Origin: Spirochaetae bacterium HGW-Spirochaetae-2
Lineage (GTDB): Bacteria > Spirochaetota > Spirochaetia > Sphaerochaetales > Sphaerochaetaceae
Direction: 5' to 3'
Length of the DNA stretch: 64,000 nt
Assembly (NCBI GenBank): GCA_002839355.1
Contig: PGXW01000001.1
Span: 124,001 to 188,000 of the forward strand
The notes under the pieces were generated by a model. It searched no databases, was not told where the DNA came from, and saw only the letters and a list, made by a program, of their open reading frames with translations. A program made the position numbers and the translations under genes. This document shows, in pieces, positions 46,684 to 56,528 of this stretch. Every line of letters begins with the position of its first letter. The first letter of the stretch is position 1.

Positions 46684-47613
46684 GTGTCCGTAGTCACCAT
46701 GAAAAGCCTGCTTGAATCAGGCGTACATTTTGGTCACCAGACCAAAAGATGGAATCCAAAAATGGCCCGCTTCATTTTTTCCGAGAGAAACGGGATCCAT
46801 ATCATTGACCTGCAGAAGACAAGCACTTGTATCGTTGATGCCTATGAGGCAGTACGCTCACAAGTCAAGCAGGGCAAATCAATTCTGTTCATCGGAACGA
46901 AGAAACAAGCCCAACAAACTATCGAAAGTGAAGCGAAACGTTGTGGCATGCCCTATGTAAACAACCGCTGGCTCGGTGGTATGCTTACAAACTTCACCAC
47001 AATCAAGAAGTCCATCAACCGTCTCAAGAAGCTTGAGAAGGAAGAAGTCGATGGTACCTTCGCGAGTTATACAAAAAAAGAAATTGCCCTTCACCTCAAG
47101 GAGAAGGCCAAACTGGAGAAGAACCTTGGTGGAATCAAGGAAATGAAGGACCTGCCCGGTGCGATCTTCATTATTGATACCAAAAAGGAAGCTATTGCTG
47201 TATCGGAGGCAAAACGTCTCGGAATCCCAGTAATTGCTGTTGTAGATACCAACTGTGACCCTACCAACATCGATTACCCGATTCCGGGCAATGATGATGC
47301 TATCCGCGCGATTTCACTGTTCGTCGAGATCATCGCGAATGCAGTGCTTGATGCAGATAAGGAAGTTGGAATCGAAATTATCGAAACCCTGCCTGAAATC
47401 GAATCCACGGAATCCGAAGTAGAGAAAGAGGAAGTGGTTGAAGATGAGGAAGAGGTGGTCTTTGCCACAGATGATGAGGATACCGATTTCACCAAATTCG
47501 AAGTTGTGGAAGAAAAGTCCAAGGATGCCGACGAAGAAGTCCCCAAAGTAAAGAGTGTAAAAGTTACCGAGGGTGGCATTGAAGTCGATGAAGAAATTCT
47601 GTACAAGGACTAA
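46684..47613 (+). CDS. rpsB: 30S ribosomal protein S2 with acidic C-terminal tail
   Basis: 309 residues against about 230-260 in most bacteria. The S2 core is complete: [20 protein letters not shown] at the start, [12 protein letters not shown], and [13 protein letters not shown]. From about residue 238 the protein continues with a tail of some 70 residues rich in Glu, Asp and Val ([14 protein letters not shown] and similar). Start is GTG 46684 after a strong AGGAGG. First gene of the rpsB-tsf-frr-uppS-cdsA-dxr-rseP cluster. Confidence 0.96.
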   Translation: MSVVTMKSLLESGVHFGHQTKRWNPKMARFIFSERNGIHIIDLQKTSTCIVDAYEAVRSQVKQGKSILFIGTKKQAQQTIESEAKRCGMPYVNNRWLGGMLTNFTTIKKSINRLKKLEKEEVDGTFASYTKKEIALHLKEKAKLEKNLGGIKEMKDLPGAIFIIDTKKEAIAVSEAKRLGIPVIAVVDTNCDPTNIDYPIPGNDDAIRAISLFVEIIANAVLDADKEVGIEIIETLPEIESTESEVEKEEVVEDEEEVVFATDDEDTDFTKFEVVEEKSKDADEEVPKVKSVKVTEGGIEVDEEILYKD

Positions 47614-47636
47614 TACCTGCAAGTAAGGAGAAAAAC

Positions 47637-48479
47637 GTGGAAATTACCGCTGAGATTGTAAAAAAATTACGCGACGCCACTGGCGCCGGAATGATGGATT
47701 GTAAGAAGGCTTTGGTACAGGCTGAAGGTGATTTTGCCAAAGCAGAAAAGATCCTCAAGGAAATGGGATTGGCTGCCGTTGCCAAACGAGCCGGTCGTGC
47801 GACCAACAATGGCCGTACGTTCACATTGGTTCAAGATGGCAAGGCTGTCATACTGGAAATGGCTTGTGAGACCGACTTCGTTGCACGCAATACAGATTTT
47901 GTCGCACTTGGTGAGGAACTCTGCAAGGATGTTGTCGCCAACGGCTATACCACCATTGTCCCTGAGATGGAAGCCAAGGTTCAGGAACTGATCACCAAAA
48001 TCAAGGAGAACATGTCTCTCAAGAGATTTGAACTCACCGATGTTGCTGAAAACCAGTTCGTTTCGCAGTATGTGCATGGCGAGGGTTCGTTGGCCGTACT
48101 CGTGAAGTTCGAATCGGATAAAAGTGAAGCATTTGCACAGGATTCGGTCAAAGAATTCGCATTCGATTGCGCTTTGCATGTCGCGGCATTCTCACCCCGT
48201 TTCCTTGATAGCTCGGAGGCCGATGAAGCCTACATGAAGGAACAGACAGAGATTTTCACGAATCAGACCCTTGCCTTGGGCAAGCCCGAGAAAGTGGTCG
48301 CTGGTATCGTACAGGGCAAGTTGAACAAACACTTCAGTGAAGTCTGTTTCTTGCAACAGCCGTTTGTCAAAGACGACAGCCAATCTGTCGAGAAGGTTCT
48401 CGCCGCTCTTTCAAAAGAAGTCGGGGCTAAACTTTCGATTACCGGATTCACGTATTATCGTGTTGGGGTCGAAGAGTAG
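47637..48479 (+). CDS. tsf: Elongation factor Ts
   Basis: 280 residues. N-terminal UBA-like domain with KKLRDATGAGMMDCKKAL, followed by the EF-Tu-contact segment ETDFVARN. Exchanges GDP for GTP on EF-Tu. Start is GTG 47637 with AAGGAG upstream, 23 bases after rpsB. A hairpin with a T-run follows its stop. Confidence 0.97.
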   Translation: MEITAEIVKKLRDATGAGMMDCKKALVQAEGDFAKAEKILKEMGLAAVAKRAGRATNNGRTFTLVQDGKAVILEMACETDFVARNTDFVALGEELCKDVVANGYTTIVPEMEAKVQELITKIKENMSLKRFELTDVAENQFVSQYVHGEGSLAVLVKFESDKSEAFAQDSVKEFAFDCALHVAAFSPRFLDSSEADEAYMKEQTEIFTNQTLALGKPEKVVAGIVQGKLNKHFSEVCFLQQPFVKDDSQSVEKVLAALSKEVGAKLSITGFTYYRVGVEE

Positions 48480-48493
48480 TTTGTGTATTACGA

Positions 48494-48527
48494 CCGCTCG
48501 GAATTCATTTCCGAGCGGCCTGTTTTT
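48494..48527 (+). terminator. Terminator-like hairpin between tsf and frr
   Basis: CCGCTCGGAA and TTCCGAGCGG form a perfect 10-bp stem with loop TTCAT, followed by CCTGTTTTT. The frr ribosome site GGAGG begins one base later. frr must be expressed by read-through, or from a promoter not seen, so this is probably an attenuator that lowers expression of the downstream genes. Confidence 0.7.
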
Positions 48528-48538
48528 GGAGGTTGTAT

Positions 48539-49093
48539 ATGCAATCGGTATTGGAAACGTGTGAAGCGAAAATGAAGAAAAGTGTAGCCGCACTCGCACA
48601 AGAGTATAGTGCACTCCGAACAGGGCGTGCCACGGCTGCTTTGTTCGACAAAATCAAAGTCGATTATTATGGTCAGGAAACTCCGCTGTCTCAAGTGGCG
48701 AGCGTATCCATTCCTGAAGCACGGCTTGTGGTTATCCAACCCTGGGACAAGACACTGTTGGCTCCGATCGAACGTGCCATCTTGAAATCCGAACTCTCTT
48801 TGAACCCGAACAATGACGGAAAATTGTTACGCATCAATTTCCCTCCCTTGACTGAGGATCGTCGCAAGGAACTCGCCAAGAGCTCGAAGAATACAGCCGA
48901 ACAAAGCAGGGTTGCTATCCGCAATATCCGACGCGAGGCGATCGACGAGATAAAGAAATTGCAGAAGTCCGGCGAAATATCTGAAGATGAGCAGAAGGAC
49001 CTTGAAAATAAGACCCAGAAAATGACCGACTCCTATATCGCCCAGATCAACGACCTGGCAACCGATAAGGAGAAAGAGATATTGGAAATCTGA
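48539..49093 (+). CDS. frr: Ribosome recycling factor
   Basis: 184 residues, normal length. RTGRATAALFDKIKVDYYG and the C-terminal helix with DEQKDLENKTQKMTD are typical. Splits post-termination ribosomes together with EF-G. GGAGG lies six bases before ATG 48539. Two bases separate its stop from the uppS start. Confidence 0.97.
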   Translation: MQSVLETCEAKMKKSVAALAQEYSALRTGRATAALFDKIKVDYYGQETPLSQVASVSIPEARLVVIQPWDKTLLAPIERAILKSELSLNPNNDGKLLRINFPPLTEDRRKELAKSSKNTAEQSRVAIRNIRREAIDEIKKLQKSGEISEDEQKDLENKTQKMTDSYIAQINDLATDKEKEILEI

Positions 49094-49095
49094 AC

Positions 49096-49818
49096 GTGGG
49101 CAACCTCGAATTGGATGTACTCCCCGACATGTACCCCAAGCATGTTGGGGTGATCATGGACGGCAATGGGCGTTGGGCTACAAAACGGGGCTTGCCTCGC
49201 ACAGCCGGCCACTACGAGGGAGTAAAAGCCGCAAAACGGGTCACTACAGAAGCGTCTCGTCTCGGCATCCCCTATATCACCTATTATGTTTTTTCCACGG
49301 AAAACTGGAGTAGACCGAAAAAAGAGGTTGCATACCTCATGGATCTTCTCGCCAGCCGACTGTACAGTGAGATCGACTTCTACAAACGCGTTGGCGCACG
49401 CGTCTTGATCCGTGGAGATATTTCGGCTTTGACCGATGCTGCCCGTGATGCGGTGATTGCTACACAAGAAGCCACCGCACATCTGGATCACCTAACCGTT
49501 TCGTTGGCTATCAACCATGGCGGGCATGATGAAATCGTACGTTCCGTTAACCGATGGTTGGAAAAGCGATCAGACAATTCTCCCATTACGACAACAGACA
49601 TCCGTTCGAATATTGACTTGGCCTTCATACCTCCTGTCGACCTGATAATCCGATCCGGCGGTGAAAAGCGATTGAGCAACTTCATGCTCTGGGATGCCGC
49701 CTATGCCGAATTTGCATTTTATGATACACTCTGGCCCGATTGGGGAGCTAAAGAATTGCAATCGGCATGTGACGACTTCGCGCACCGTGCCAGAAGGTTT
49801 GGAGGGGTTCCGACATGA
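49096..49818 (+). CDS. uppS: Isoprenyl transferase (undecaprenyl diphosphate synthase)
   Basis: 240 residues. VIMDGNGRWATKRGLPR carries the catalytic Asp, FSTENWSRP and the C-terminal DLIIRSGGEKRLSNFMLW are all present. Makes the long-chain lipid carrier for envelope glycan synthesis. Start is GTG 49096. Its end overlaps cdsA by 4 bases (ATGA). Confidence 0.95.
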   Translation: MGNLELDVLPDMYPKHVGVIMDGNGRWATKRGLPRTAGHYEGVKAAKRVTTEASRLGIPYITYYVFSTENWSRPKKEVAYLMDLLASRLYSEIDFYKRVGARVLIRGDISALTDAARDAVIATQEATAHLDHLTVSLAINHGGHDEIVRSVNRWLEKRSDNSPITTTDIRSNIDLAFIPPVDLIIRSGGEKRLSNFMLWDAAYAEFAFYDTLWPDWGAKELQSACDDFAHRARRFGGVPT

Positions 49819-50654
49819 CCAGTCTCGGCAAGCGATTGATACTTACGTTTACCAGCGTCCCTGCCCTCTTCAGCCTCATCTATTTCCTACCCCAACACCA
49901 CCATTTGGGATTTGCGATTCTCACTGTCCTGGCAGTATTCAGCGGTAGTTATGAAATGCGGGGCATGTTGTTCAGTTCCGATGAAAAGCCACTGGTACCC
50001 TATTGGACACCGATCCTTCTTCCAGCTATGCAATTTGTCGAGTCGGTGTATATGCCCACTATTCCAATCCTGGATATCACCTTCGTATTGTTGCTGATCG
50101 CCGGTTTTTCCAAGGAAATCTTCGTTGGAGCCAAAGACGACTTCTCCACTACAATCGATCGTGTCGGTCGAACCGTATTCCTTCTGATCTATCCTGGTTA
50201 TTTCTCCATTTTCCTTATCCGTATCCTGCTGCATCAACAAAGTACCAATCTGCTGCTTATGTTGTTCCTACTGGTGTTCGGCAACGATACCTTCGCCTAT
50301 ATTTTCGGCATGTGGTTAGGGAAAAAGAATCGGAATATTGTCGCCGTCAGTCCAAACAAGAGTATTGCCGGTTTTGTTGGCGGTATCCTCTCCACCATGC
50401 TCTTGAGTCTCCTTTGGGTTCGCTTCATTCCTTCGATGCGTTCCATGTTTTCGCTGGGCGAGGCCTTGTTGATCGGATTCCTTTTGGCCATTGTCAGCGA
50501 TATCGGTGATCTGGTCGAATCCGCATTCAAACGGGGAGCCAAAGTGAAGGACTCCGGTACCATAATTTTTGGAAGGGGTGGAATATTGGATTCCATCGAC
50601 TCGCTCCTTGCGAGTGCTCCATTCTTTATCGTACTGGTTGCCCTTTTGTCCTGA
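49815..50654 (+). CDS. cdsA: Phosphatidate cytidylyltransferase
   Basis: 279 residues, about eight membrane segments. Makes CDP-diacylglycerol from phosphatidate and CTP. The C-terminal signature reads KDSGTIIFGRGGILDSIDSL; the usual GHGGxxDR is GRGGILDS here, a variation at His and Arg positions. Also present: SPNKSIAGFVGG. Overlaps uppS by ATGA. Confidence 0.9.
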   Translation: MTSLGKRLILTFTSVPALFSLIYFLPQHHHLGFAILTVLAVFSGSYEMRGMLFSSDEKPLVPYWTPILLPAMQFVESVYMPTIPILDITFVLLLIAGFSKEIFVGAKDDFSTTIDRVGRTVFLLIYPGYFSIFLIRILLHQQSTNLLLMLFLLVFGNDTFAYIFGMWLGKKNRNIVAVSPNKSIAGFVGGILSTMLLSLLWVRFIPSMRSMFSLGEALLIGFLLAIVSDIGDLVESAFKRGAKVKDSGTIIFGRGGILDSIDSLLASAPFFIVLVALLS

Positions 50655-50666
50655 TTGGAAGGCGAA

Positions 50667-51836
50667 ATGCAAAATCGAACCAAGCGATCCGTCATCATTC
50701 TCGGTTGTACCGGCAGTATCGGGACAACCGCATTGCGGGCTCTCGAATCGTTGACCGACTCCTTTGACGTGGTTGGACTCAGTGCCCATTCGGCGGTAGG
50801 TGAACTCAATCGAATCGCTCAGACCTGGAAATGTAGGAATGTATGTATCTCCGGTTCTCCAAGAAAGCTCCCGGAACATGATGAATTTGCCAAAGGCACT
50901 TCGTTGTATTTCGGCGACCAAGGTATACTGGAACTTATTCGAAATACCGAGGCGGATATTGTCCTCAATGCCATAGCAGGTTCCAGTGGGCTTCCGGCAA
51001 CGTTCGCTGCCATTGAGAACCATATGGATGTCGCACTCTCCAACAAGGAGAGTATTGTCATGGCCGGCAACTTGTTGTTCGAATACGCAGAAAGCAAGGG
51101 AGTCAGGATTATTCCGGTCGATAGTGAACATAGTACCTTATATGCACTCTTGGAGGCCTTTGGATCTTCGGCGGTGCATTCATTGGTACTCACTGCTTCC
51201 GGCGGTCCATTTCGGAATTATCCTCTGGACAAGATGTCTGGAATCACTGTTGGCATGGCAATGGCCCATCCGACATGGAAAATGGGAGCGAAGATCTCGA
51301 TCGACTCGGCAACATTGGCAAACAAGGGATTGGAAGTTATCGAGGCTTCCTTCCTATTTGGATTCAGCCATGAATCCATCGAGGTTGTGATTCACCCGCA
51401 AAGCGTGGTCCATTCATTGATCAGAATGCACAATGGTGCCTTGTATGCACAACTTTCACCACCTGATATGGCATTGCCCATCATTTCGGCACTCTCCGAC
51501 AAACAGGTCGAGCTGCATGATATTGTACACCCCTTGGATTTCACCGACCTGAACCTGGGATTCCAAAAGCCGGATTATGCCCGTTTCCCCTTATTGCCCC
51601 TCGCTTTCGATTGTGCCAGGGAACAGATGGGATACCCAATCGCCTATAATGCGGCAAATGAAATCGCAGTCCAGGCATTTGTCAAAGGTGAACTACCCTT
51701 CGACAGGATCAATCGGATAGTAGGCGATACGCTCGCACACGATTGGCATATCGGGTTCTCCTCGATGGAAGACATCTTGGGAATCGATTCGCAAGCCCGT
51801 TCACTCGCTGCACAGGCTGTAGGAAGTATGGTCTGA
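50667..51836 (+). CDS. dxr: 1-Deoxy-D-xylulose 5-phosphate reductoisomerase
   Basis: 389 residues. NADPH site GCTGSIGTTALR, metal/substrate segment PVDSEHSTLYALLE, and SGGPFR plus HPTWKMGAKISIDSATLANKG. Second step of the MEP isoprenoid pathway, feeding UppS upstream. Start ATG 50667 has GGAAGG in front. The stop shares one base with the rseP start. Confidence 0.96.
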   Translation: MQNRTKRSVIILGCTGSIGTTALRALESLTDSFDVVGLSAHSAVGELNRIAQTWKCRNVCISGSPRKLPEHDEFAKGTSLYFGDQGILELIRNTEADIVLNAIAGSSGLPATFAAIENHMDVALSNKESIVMAGNLLFEYAESKGVRIIPVDSEHSTLYALLEAFGSSAVHSLVLTASGGPFRNYPLDKMSGITVGMAMAHPTWKMGAKISIDSATLANKGLEVIEASFLFGFSHESIEVVIHPQSVVHSLIRMHNGALYAQLSPPDMALPIISALSDKQVELHDIVHPLDFTDLNLGFQKPDYARFPLLPLAFDCAREQMGYPIAYNAANEIAVQAFVKGELPFDRINRIVGDTLAHDWHIGFSSMEDILGIDSQARSLAAQAVGSMV

Positions 51837-53206
51837 TGGATGGATTGGTCTCATTCCTTATCGGTTTTCTCAGCATTGCACTGATGGTCACAATCCATGA
51901 GACCGGCCATTTCGTGTTCGCCCGGCTCTCTGGGATTACCGTCGAAGTGTTTGCGATCGGTTGGGGAAAAGCGATCAAACGTTGGACAGTCCGGGGTGTC
52001 GAATATAGGATCAATATATTTCCATTGGGTGGATACTGCAAATTGAAAGGTACCGACGACCTGCAACGGTCACTGCATTCTGGTGGCAAGTCCTTTACTT
52101 CCATGGAAGAAGGGTCGCTATTCGCCGTTTCTCCGATTCGCAGGATCATGACTTATCTGGGTGGACCACTTTTCAATCTCCTGTTTGCGATCGTCATTTT
52201 CATTCCATTCTTTTCCATTGGATACGATGCGATCAGCAATCCGAATAGGATTGTGGTTACCAGCGACTATCCAAAGACTTTTGCGATAGAAGCAGGAAGT
52301 CCCCACGCGGCCGAATTCGCAGGATTGGAGACTGGAGATGTGGTTATAGGAATCGAAAACGAATCCATTGGGAATTTTTCCAGTCTGCAAGCGGTGTTGG
52401 CCCGCCAAAAGGCCGGAAACCCAACAACGTTTACCATAGACAGGGCTGGAGATATCCTCACCATCGACGTCACTGGAACAGTCGATGAAAAGACCGATAG
52501 GCTCCTATTCGGGATAAGCACCTTCATAGAACCGAAGATTGATTCGATTTCCCCCCTGTCACCCGAATCCATGACAGCGCTTGCCGAAGGAGACGTGATC
52601 ATACGTGCACAGGGACACGAAGTCAAGAACACATTCGATTTGCTGGAAATTTTATCCGACAATCCATCCTGGGTCGAATTGCAGGTCCAACATGCCGATG
52701 GTTCTTATGACACCATCCAGTATAGTCCTACGCGAACCATCGAAGGTAAGATTTCCTTCGGGTTCAACTTCGAGAGGACTCTCGAACATGTTTCGGGTCA
52801 GCCTGTCGGTGAGGCGCTCTGGTCGGCAATCTCCCAGACCGGCACATCGATGATCGACACGTTTCTTCTGATCCCAAAATTGTTCAGTGGAGCTTTTGCC
52901 ATGGATGAGGTCGTTGCCGGACCGCTGAGGATATCCTACGTGATTGGAGAAATGCGGAATGCAGGAATCAGGGCGATCCTCCACCTGTTGGCAATGGTCA
53001 GCATTTCATTGGCTGCAGCGAACCTGCTCCCTATTCCCGGGTTGGATGGTGGATCGATCCTACTGAGCTTGGTTGAAATACTCAGGAGAAAAGCCGTATC
53101 GCCCCGCATGTATGTGCGGTTCCAATCTGTGGGACTTCTGTTTCTGTTCCTATTGATGTTGTTTGTGGTGGCCGGTGATTTGCGGTTCTTCTTCCTAGGA
53201 TCCTGA
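51836..53206 (+). CDS. rseP: Site-2 membrane protease RseP
   Basis: 456 residues. Zinc protease motif HETGH (HExxH) in the first membrane segment, a PDZ region (about 150-330) and the second metal motif NLLPIPGLDGG near the C-terminus. It cuts membrane-embedded regulators such as anti-sigma factors. ATG 51836 overlaps the dxr stop by one base. Last gene of the cluster; overlaps the convergent dnaB end by 12 bases. Confidence 0.94.
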   Translation: MDGLVSFLIGFLSIALMVTIHETGHFVFARLSGITVEVFAIGWGKAIKRWTVRGVEYRINIFPLGGYCKLKGTDDLQRSLHSGGKSFTSMEEGSLFAVSPIRRIMTYLGGPLFNLLFAIVIFIPFFSIGYDAISNPNRIVVTSDYPKTFAIEAGSPHAAEFAGLETGDVVIGIENESIGNFSSLQAVLARQKAGNPTTFTIDRAGDILTIDVTGTVDEKTDRLLFGISTFIEPKIDSISPLSPESMTALAEGDVIIRAQGHEVKNTFDLLEILSDNPSWVELQVQHADGSYDTIQYSPTRTIEGKISFGFNFERTLEHVSGQPVGEALWSAISQTGTSMIDTFLLIPKLFSGAFAMDEVVAGPLRISYVIGEMRNAGIRAILHLLAMVSISLAAANLLPIPGLDGGSILLSLVEILRRKAVSPRMYVRFQSVGLLFLFLLMLFVVAGDLRFFFLGS

Positions 53207-54592
53207 GGACCGTTCCAATTCCACGAATCTTACCAGCTGATTCTGGAATCCCATGGTGATGATACCGGTTTCTCCGTTCCTCTGCTTCGCCAAGATAACT
53301 TTCGTCTCCTGTACCGGATACCCGTGGATAATCTGGGGAGAGGGTTCGTTACCGTTTTTCCCTTCCCTGGTATTGCTGAGGTCCGCAAGCCTATCGCGAT
53401 GCAACAGGATAACAACGTCCGCATCTTGCTCGACCGAACCTGAGTCCCGAAGATTCGCCAGGTTCGGTTCCTTTCCTTCGGCATCACGCGAAACCTGTGA
53501 GAGGGCGACAATCGGAATCTGCAATTCCCTTGACAAGGCTTTCAGCGACCGGGAGATTTCCGCAACCTGCTCATGCCGGGGAACATTCGGATTCGCCTCG
53601 GGATTGATCAAACCGATATAGTCGATGAACAGGATCTTGATATCACGTTCCCGCTTCATGCGTCTTGCCTGGCTGCGCAAATCGAGCAATTTGATGTTTG
53701 GTGTATCTTGGATATAGAGTTTTCCCTCATATATCCGTCCCGCAGCATCGACAATGCTCACCATGTCCTGGCTTCGCAGGATAGCCGAACGGATCCTCTT
53801 CGAATCGACACGTGCTTCGGCCGACAGGATACGTTCCATAATCGCCATGCTGGTCATTTCCGCTGAAAAGAATCCTACGGGGACTTTCCGGTGGATCGCC
53901 ATATCCATGGCCATGGATATGGCGAATGCCGTCTTGCCAACCGATGGTCGTGCACCGATTACGATGAATTCTGAAGGCTGGAATCCTCCGGTCATTTCAT
54001 CGAGTTGCTGGAATCCGGACTTCACGCCATCCTTGTTGCCATGTTTGGCCCGCTCCATCAACCGGTCTACGGTCTTGTTGACAAGAATCGAACTTTCCTG
54101 GTACTTGTCGGTGAATGTCCCGCTGGAAGATTGGAGTTCACTCATCTTCCTTTCGCTTTCATCCAAGACGCTCGCGATATCCTGGGATTCGTCGAACACA
54201 TCCTCACGGATCTTCCCGCTCAGTTCAAGCAGAACCCTGCGTAGGCTATGTGAACGCACAATATTGGCATAATAGATGGCATTTGCGGTAGTAGGGACAT
54301 CGCTGGTCAAAGACACCACATATGCCATACCACCACACAAGTCAAGCTGGTTCTTCGAACGCAAGTATTCGGTGATGGTGATCAGGTCTATGGTTTGGGA
54401 ACTATGTTCCTGATGGAAAGAGAGGATGGCATCGAACAATGCCTGATGACCGGGTTTGTAGAAATCCTCCTTACGAAGGACTTCCGTCACCTCGCTGAAG
54501 GCAGTACTGCTGAGCATCACTGCTCCCAGCACCGCACGTTCAGCATCATCATTATGTGGGGGAATACGTCCAGCCGACAGGTTCGATGCCAT
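53195..54592 (-). CDS. dnaB: Replicative DNA helicase DnaB
   Basis: 465 residues. N-terminal DnaB domain (PPHNDDAERAVLGAVML), linker helix, then the RecA-like helicase with Walker A GARPSVGKTAFA, ILFIDYIGLI and SVEQDADVVILLHRD. The start is either ATG 54592 or GTG 54601, the latter overlapping the rplI stop (TAGTG) with GAGG four bases upstream. Last gene of the rpsF cluster, as in many bacteria. Confidence 0.96.
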   Translation of the reverse strand: MASNLSAGRIPPHNDDAERAVLGAVMLSSTAFSEVTEVLRKEDFYKPGHQALFDAILSFHQEHSSQTIDLITITEYLRSKNQLDLCGGMAYVVSLTSDVPTTANAIYYANIVRSHSLRRVLLELSGKIREDVFDESQDIASVLDESERKMSELQSSSGTFTDKYQESSILVNKTVDRLMERAKHGNKDGVKSGFQQLDEMTGGFQPSEFIVIGARPSVGKTAFAISMAMDMAIHRKVPVGFFSAEMTSMAIMERILSAEARVDSKRIRSAILRSQDMVSIVDAAGRIYEGKLYIQDTPNIKLLDLRSQARRMKRERDIKILFIDYIGLINPEANPNVPRHEQVAEISRSLKALSRELQIPIVALSQVSRDAEGKEPNLANLRDSGSVEQDADVVILLHRDRLADLSNTREGKNGNEPSPQIIHGYPVQETKVILAKQRNGETGIITMGFQNQLVRFVELERSSGS

Positions 54593-54600
54593 TATAGCCA

Positions 54601-55227
54601 CTATTCCTCGTCGTCTTCAGTTTCTTCCTCATCGACACCTTCGGCGCCGTAGGCTTCTTCCTCGACTTCTTCTACGATCTCTTCCTCAGCCTCAACCGCT
54701 TGCTTCTTTGCTTCGGCGGCAGCTGCCTTCGCCGCAGCCTTGGCCACCGCAGCCTTTTCAGCCTCTTCCTTCTTCACGATAGATTCACTGATGACTTCTA
54801 TCTTGACCTGTGCACTCTCGCCTTCGTACAAGCGAACCTTCACAGAATAGGAACCGACCATCTTGATCGAATGGGTAGCAACTTCAATACGTTTCCGTTC
54901 GACTTCAATACCGTTTTTCGCAAGCGCTTCCTGTACCATCGCATTGGTGACGGAACCGAACAATTTGCCGGATTCGCCTGCGGATACAACGAGCGTCAAA
55001 TTCATCGAATCCAACTGGTCCTTGACACTTGCGGCGGCCTTGCGTTTCTCTTCCTTGCGTTTTTCAATAGCTGCAGTCCTGCTGGCAAACAACGATTGGT
55101 TCGCCTTGTTGAACAAAACAGCATACCCTTTGGGAAGCAGGAAGTTACGTGCGTATCCGTCCTTGACGACTACCACGTCCCCTTCTTCACCGAGATTGTG
55201 AACATCCTGGTTCAATATGATTTTCAT
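54601..55227 (-). CDS. rplI: 50S ribosomal protein L9 with acidic/alanine-rich tail
   Basis: 208 residues against about 148 for standard L9. The N-terminal domain (MKIILNQDVHNLGEEGDVVVVKDGYARNF), connecting helix and C-terminal domain are normal. An extension of about 58 residues follows, Ala/Lys-rich and then strongly acidic (EEEIVEEVEEEAYGAEGVDEEE). ATG 55227 was chosen as the canonical MKIIL start; GGAG is upstream. Overlap of 1 base with the possible dnaB GTG. Confidence 0.95.
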   Translation of the reverse strand: MKIILNQDVHNLGEEGDVVVVKDGYARNFLLPKGYAVLFNKANQSLFASRTAAIEKRKEEKRKAAASVKDQLDSMNLTLVVSAGESGKLFGSVTNAMVQEALAKNGIEVERKRIEVATHSIKMVGSYSVKVRLYEGESAQVKIEVISESIVKKEEAEKAAVAKAAAKAAAAEAKKQAVEAEEEIVEEVEEEAYGAEGVDEEETEDDEE

Positions 55228-55240
55228 AGAATGTATCTCC

Positions 55241-56191
55241 TTATGCTTTCTTTCTATACCCGATCCACGTCTCCGACACACCCAATAGCGGCAATGCCAA
55301 CAACGGAATCACATTCACACCTGGCAACAGGACCAATAGGAACGAGAGGACGAATATCCTCGTTGCGGTCGCTCCAGGATTTCTCCTGCGGACCAGAGCC
55401 GCCAAAATCGAGATACCTTGCACCATATAGAGCAACGTACACGACAGGGCTATGTTCCAAGCAACACTTTCCACAATCGTCATGTCAACCAACAAGGTCA
55501 CCAATACTATAGTCCAACTTCCCAAGAAAACCCAAACGGAATTTTCAGGGAGAGTCCATTGTGTCATCCGGTCCTGGAATGACCATTCGGCCCGATGTAT
55601 CAGCAATTCGCTTATCATAACCGATAAACCGAATTGGCCGATAAAAATCGGAAGGAATCCCAATTTCAGAACAGTAACCACCGTCTCGAATAGCATTGTT
55701 TCGTCCATTCCCAACGGAAGTTGTCCTTCCAGCAACGACGGAACCATCACACGTACCATCTGTCGATACAAATCTTCAGTGGCAAGAGCCGATTGCGATC
55801 CACCTGACAACCACAGTACCAGACCCATTCCAAACAGAGCCGCGAACAAGGAGCCGGCAAGCAATTTTACCAACATCCCCCTACCCTGCAGCCCGATCCA
55901 GATTCCAGCTCCGGCAAGCAATGAAATCGGCATAAATAATCCGACCGTCAAAGCTCCGATAACCGAACCATCTATCAGTACTCCTCCGAATCCGATCATC
56001 TGGTAACCCGTCAAGAGCAAGGCTACAGCACCGACAGGCAACAAAGCCCATCTGGTAGATTGGAAACGGGGGGCGAAGAACAGCAACGGGACAATGAACA
56101 GTGTCGAGGAAGCGGCTATCCAATACATGATAAAGGAGAGTCCGACAGCCAAAACACCTGAACGTACCATTATCATGGTTTGCCGTTCCAT
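55241..56191 (-). CDS. DUF2232/YybS-like membrane protein
   Basis: 316 residues with about eight membrane segments and no catalytic motif. Its position between rpsR and rplI is where YybS (DUF2232) proteins sit in many bacteria, and its size and hydrophobic pattern agree. Function unknown. Gaps of 11 and 13 bases to rpsR and rplI show it is in the same transcript. Confidence 0.7.
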   Translation of the reverse strand: MERQTMIMVRSGVLAVGLSFIMYWIAASSTLFIVPLLFFAPRFQSTRWALLPVGAVALLLTGYQMIGFGGVLIDGSVIGALTVGLFMPISLLAGAGIWIGLQGRGMLVKLLAGSLFAALFGMGLVLWLSGGSQSALATEDLYRQMVRVMVPSLLEGQLPLGMDETMLFETVVTVLKLGFLPIFIGQFGLSVMISELLIHRAEWSFQDRMTQWTLPENSVWVFLGSWTIVLVTLLVDMTIVESVAWNIALSCTLLYMVQGISILAALVRRRNPGATATRIFVLSFLLVLLPGVNVIPLLALPLLGVSETWIGYRKKA

Positions 56192-56202
56192 ACAATCTCC
56201 GA

Positions 56203-56505
56203 CTATTTTCGATCGAACGGAAGGTAAGCCAATACTCTTGCCCGCTTGATCTCGGTTGTGAGCGCACGCTGGTGCTTTGCACAGTTGCCGGTGATACGGC
56301 TTGGCAAGATTTTTCCACGTTCAGTCACATATCTTCTGAGCAAATCGGGGTTCTTATAGTCGGCGACCAAATTCTGGGTACAGAACTTGCAGACCTTCTT
56401 CTTGAAAGGTCCTCTTTTGCCACCTCCAAAACGACGGTCCCTGAAGTTTCCTCCACGACTGTCGTTGGAGTCGTTGTTATTCATAGAATCTTTATCATCA
56501 CGCAT
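56203..56505 (-). CDS. rpsR: 30S ribosomal protein S18 (zinc-type)
   Basis: 100 residues. A Gly/Arg/Asn-rich head of about 35 residues precedes the S18 core ([25 protein letters not shown], then [13 protein letters not shown]). Cys pair KVCKFC and a third Cys in GNCAKHQ indicate the zinc-binding form. GGAG lies nine bases before ATG. Confidence 0.95.
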   Translation of the reverse strand: MRDDKDSMNNNDSNDSRGGNFRDRRFGGGKRGPFKKKVCKFCTQNLVADYKNPDLLRRYVTERGKILPSRITGNCAKHQRALTTEIKRARVLAYLPFDRK

Positions 56506-56528
56506 GTTTCTTTACTCCTATCCATCAC

